DNA from: an uncultured Acetatifactor sp.
GTDB taxonomy: Bacteria; Bacillota; Clostridia; Lachnospirales; Lachnospiraceae
Assembly: GCA_947627115.1 (NCBI GenBank)
Contig: CANQUQ010000005.1
Span: forward strand, 62,001-126,000
Direction: 5' to 3'
Length of the DNA: 64,000 nucleotides
Both the position numbers and the translations under genes were made by a program. Below are positions 62,694 to 64,000 of this stretch, one piece after another; position 1 is the stretch's first letter; every line of letters begins with the position of its first letter. The notes under the pieces were generated by a model that was given only the letters and a program-made list of their open reading frames with translations, did no database searches and was not told the origin of the DNA.

Positions 62694-63332
62694 TTAGGAT
62701 AACGGCACAACTGTTTCACAACAGATTTTATCAAAAATAAGGGTAAAATAAAAGCCGGCAGTGACATAGGGAAGAAACGGCACCGGTTCCCTCAGCCGTC
62801 CGTTGGAAGAAATATTTTTTCTGCCCGCCTGTACCAGGACCAGGAGCAGAAACGAAAAATACATATGGGACAGAAAATCCGCGGGTTCCATCCCCATCAA
62901 CGCCTCCGCTGCCGCGCACACGCAAAAGGCATAGCAGTCCGCCCTCCCGTACATTCTTCCGAATACGGCAAGCTGCAGAATACAGAAGATCAAAATTCCC
63001 GGCAGTTCCTTCCAGAGTCTCTCTGCATATACGCCACCGCCGCAGAAGAGCAGCAGGCCCAAAGCGCCCCCCGCCGTCCACCACACAAAATTGTGTACTC
63101 TGTATATTGCCAAATCCGTCAGGCATGCCAGCAGCAGACAGCCGATGACCACAGAGAGCAGGAGCCGGGGGAGCATCTCCCCCGGCCCCATATACCAGCA
63201 CAGGAGCCTGCTCCCGGCGATTCCCGCCGCTGCGGTCACTGCAGTCATCTTTATGTCCGGCACGATTTTTTGATCGTACCTTCCGATACAGAACAGACCT
63301 GCCGCCGCCGTCCCTAAAATGACCGGGCTCAT
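62694..63332 (-). CDS. A24-family prepilin-peptidase-like membrane protein
   Basis: A 212-residue membrane protein with six to seven hydrophobic segments. The two aspartates expected of A24 peptidases are in LLACLTDLAIYRVHNFVWW (first Asp with the following xxxx-I/V-N pattern) and FGRMYGRADCYAFC (GxxD-type). It lacks the N-terminal methylase domain, like TadV/CpaA-type enzymes. It would process pilin-like substrates. The start overlaps the upstream Ig-like gene by 4 bp, which suggests a surface-structure operon continuing outside the window. Confidence 0.75.
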   Translation of the reverse strand: MSPVILGTAAAGLFCIGRYDQKIVPDIKMTAVTAAAGIAGSRLLCWYMGPGEMLPRLLLSVVIGCLLLACLTDLAIYRVHNFVWWTAGGALGLLLFCGGGVYAERLWKELPGILIFCILQLAVFGRMYGRADCYAFCVCAAAEALMGMEPADFLSHMYFSFLLLVLVQAGRKNISSNGRLREPVPFLPYVTAGFYFTLIFDKICCETVVPLS

Positions 63333-64000
63333 CTCAGCCTGGTGCGGAGCTCATCCAGCACCGTCCCGTCTATCTGCAGAACGCTCACCGCAGGATATTC
63401 CTCCAGTTTGCGGTCTCCCTTGTATGCCCGGACCGTGACGGTATAGCTTCGACCGGCCGGCACGTTCAACGGTATCATAAATTGCAGCTCCTCCCGATGC
63501 AGGTAAGCGGGGGCCTCCGTGTAGGAATATACCTTGTTCAGCTGCGGATCTTCCGCCGTCCACTCTTCGGGAAATTCCACCTCCACACGGTCGGCGTAGC
63601 CCCACACCGAAAGGGACAGGATCCCGCTCTCACCGCTCTTGAACGCGGCGTCGTGCGGTGCCAGCATCCTCTCCACATGAGCCTCCAGCGCAAATTCCGT
63701 GGTCCCCAGGGAGACCTCTCTCCTGTTTCCCACATTGTCCCTTGCAATCGCCGTCACGGTGAAATCACCGCTGAAGATCGGATCGTCGGCCGTCACCTCC
63801 ACACGGATGCTTCCGTCTGGGCCGGGCCGGCAGATCTTTTCCGCCCCGTTATCGCCGTTCACAATGCTCAGATACAATTCCTTTACACCGCTCAGATCAT
63901 CCTCCGCCGAGACGATCAACACCAGACTTCCGTCCCTTCGGTCTATCAGTTTCCGGTCCGTCAGCTTCTCCAGTCCGTGTATCACCGGCGCCTCGCCGTC
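63329..64000 (-). CDS. Ig-like-fold surface protein, C-terminal part (5' end outside window)
   Basis: The frame is open to the right edge (base 64000 starts a codon), so the gene continues outside; 223 residues are visible. The protein shows two beta-sandwich-like sections: SAEDDLSGVKELYLSIVNGD with DFTVTAIARDNVGNRREVS, the pattern of bacterial Ig-like repeats, and a C-terminal section with FPEEWTAEDPQLNKVYSY and PAGRSYTVTVRAYKGD. No sorting signal is visible at the end. It overlaps the A24 peptidase gene, in keeping with a pilus or surface assembly locus. Confidence 0.65.
   Translation of the reverse strand, partial: DGEAPVIHGLEKLTDRKLIDRRDGSLVLIVSAEDDLSGVKELYLSIVNGDNGAEKICRPGPDGSIRVEVTADDPIFSGDFTVTAIARDNVGNRREVSLGTTEFALEAHVERMLAPHDAAFKSGESGILSLSVWGYADRVEVEFPEEWTAEDPQLNKVYSYTEAPAYLHREELQFMIPLNVPAGRSYTVTVRAYKGDRKLEEYPAVSVLQIDGTVLDELRTRLR

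Overview
The window looks like a chromosome segment from a GC-rich member of the Lachnospiraceae (Clostridia, Bacillota). The indications are AddAB instead of RecBCD, LL-diaminopimelate aminotransferase (DapL), a GatCAB operon behind a T-box, TPP- and ZTP-type riboswitches with intrinsic-terminator platforms, purine synthesis ending in a stand-alone AICAR formyltransferase plus an archaeal-type IMP cyclohydrolase, and several families typical of gut Clostridia (DUF6062-like, DUF6106-like, DUF2225, DUF368). About 50 protein genes are packed tightly, mostly on the minus strand. I see no rRNA, tRNA, CRISPR array, transposase or prophage gene.

Layout, left to right. 1-5439 (minus): a TetM-like ribosomal GTPase fused to a Rae1/YacP-type NYN nuclease, then mraY, greA and a HAD phosphatase with a membrane tail that runs off the edge. 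5508-6464 (plus): promoter, TPP riboswitch and thiamine transporter thiT. 6481-18072 (minus): a DNA-repair run (exoA, 3-methyladenine glycosylase, addB, addA) followed by a SUFU-domain protein and a solute-binding-like lipoprotein. 18203-20150: a 17-bp minisatellite touching the promoter of a HAD-IIA gene, then degV. 20370-25738: a nested inverted repeat, a BlaI/BlaR1-type pair, an M19 dipeptidase and an SGNH/MBOAT surface O-acylation pair. 25924-31891: zinc-ribbon DUF6062-like protein, TetR, PutP, a small acidic membrane protein, a MocR regulator and DUF2225.

31985-43872 (minus) is the most interesting stretch. A ZTP riboswitch heads purO and purH(AICARFT). With only about 40-bp gaps these are followed by a DHH phosphoesterase with an extra C-terminal half, and by an overlapping TIR - transmembrane - coiled coil - beta-propeller protein. 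glnS comes next, with its own promoter. Upstream sit guaB and a PocR-GAF-GGDEF-EAL cyclic-di-GMP enzyme in one unit. Purine and one-carbon sensing, GTP supply, c-di-GMP turnover and a predicted NAD-hydrolysing TIR protein are therefore adjacent.

43996-64000: two small membrane proteins, the T-box-controlled aspS-gatC-gatA-gatB operon, dapF-dapL, glnA with an ANTAR-domain protein, an FMN_bind-like membrane protein, hslO-nadE (translationally coupled), a structured repeat element with three hairpins between 27-bp direct repeats, a methyltransferase, the DUF368 undecaprenyl-phosphate translocase family, hisC, a glycosyltransferase with a repeat tail, an A24 (prepilin-type) peptidase and the end of an Ig-like surface protein. 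All function calls come from reading motifs and context; no database search was run.
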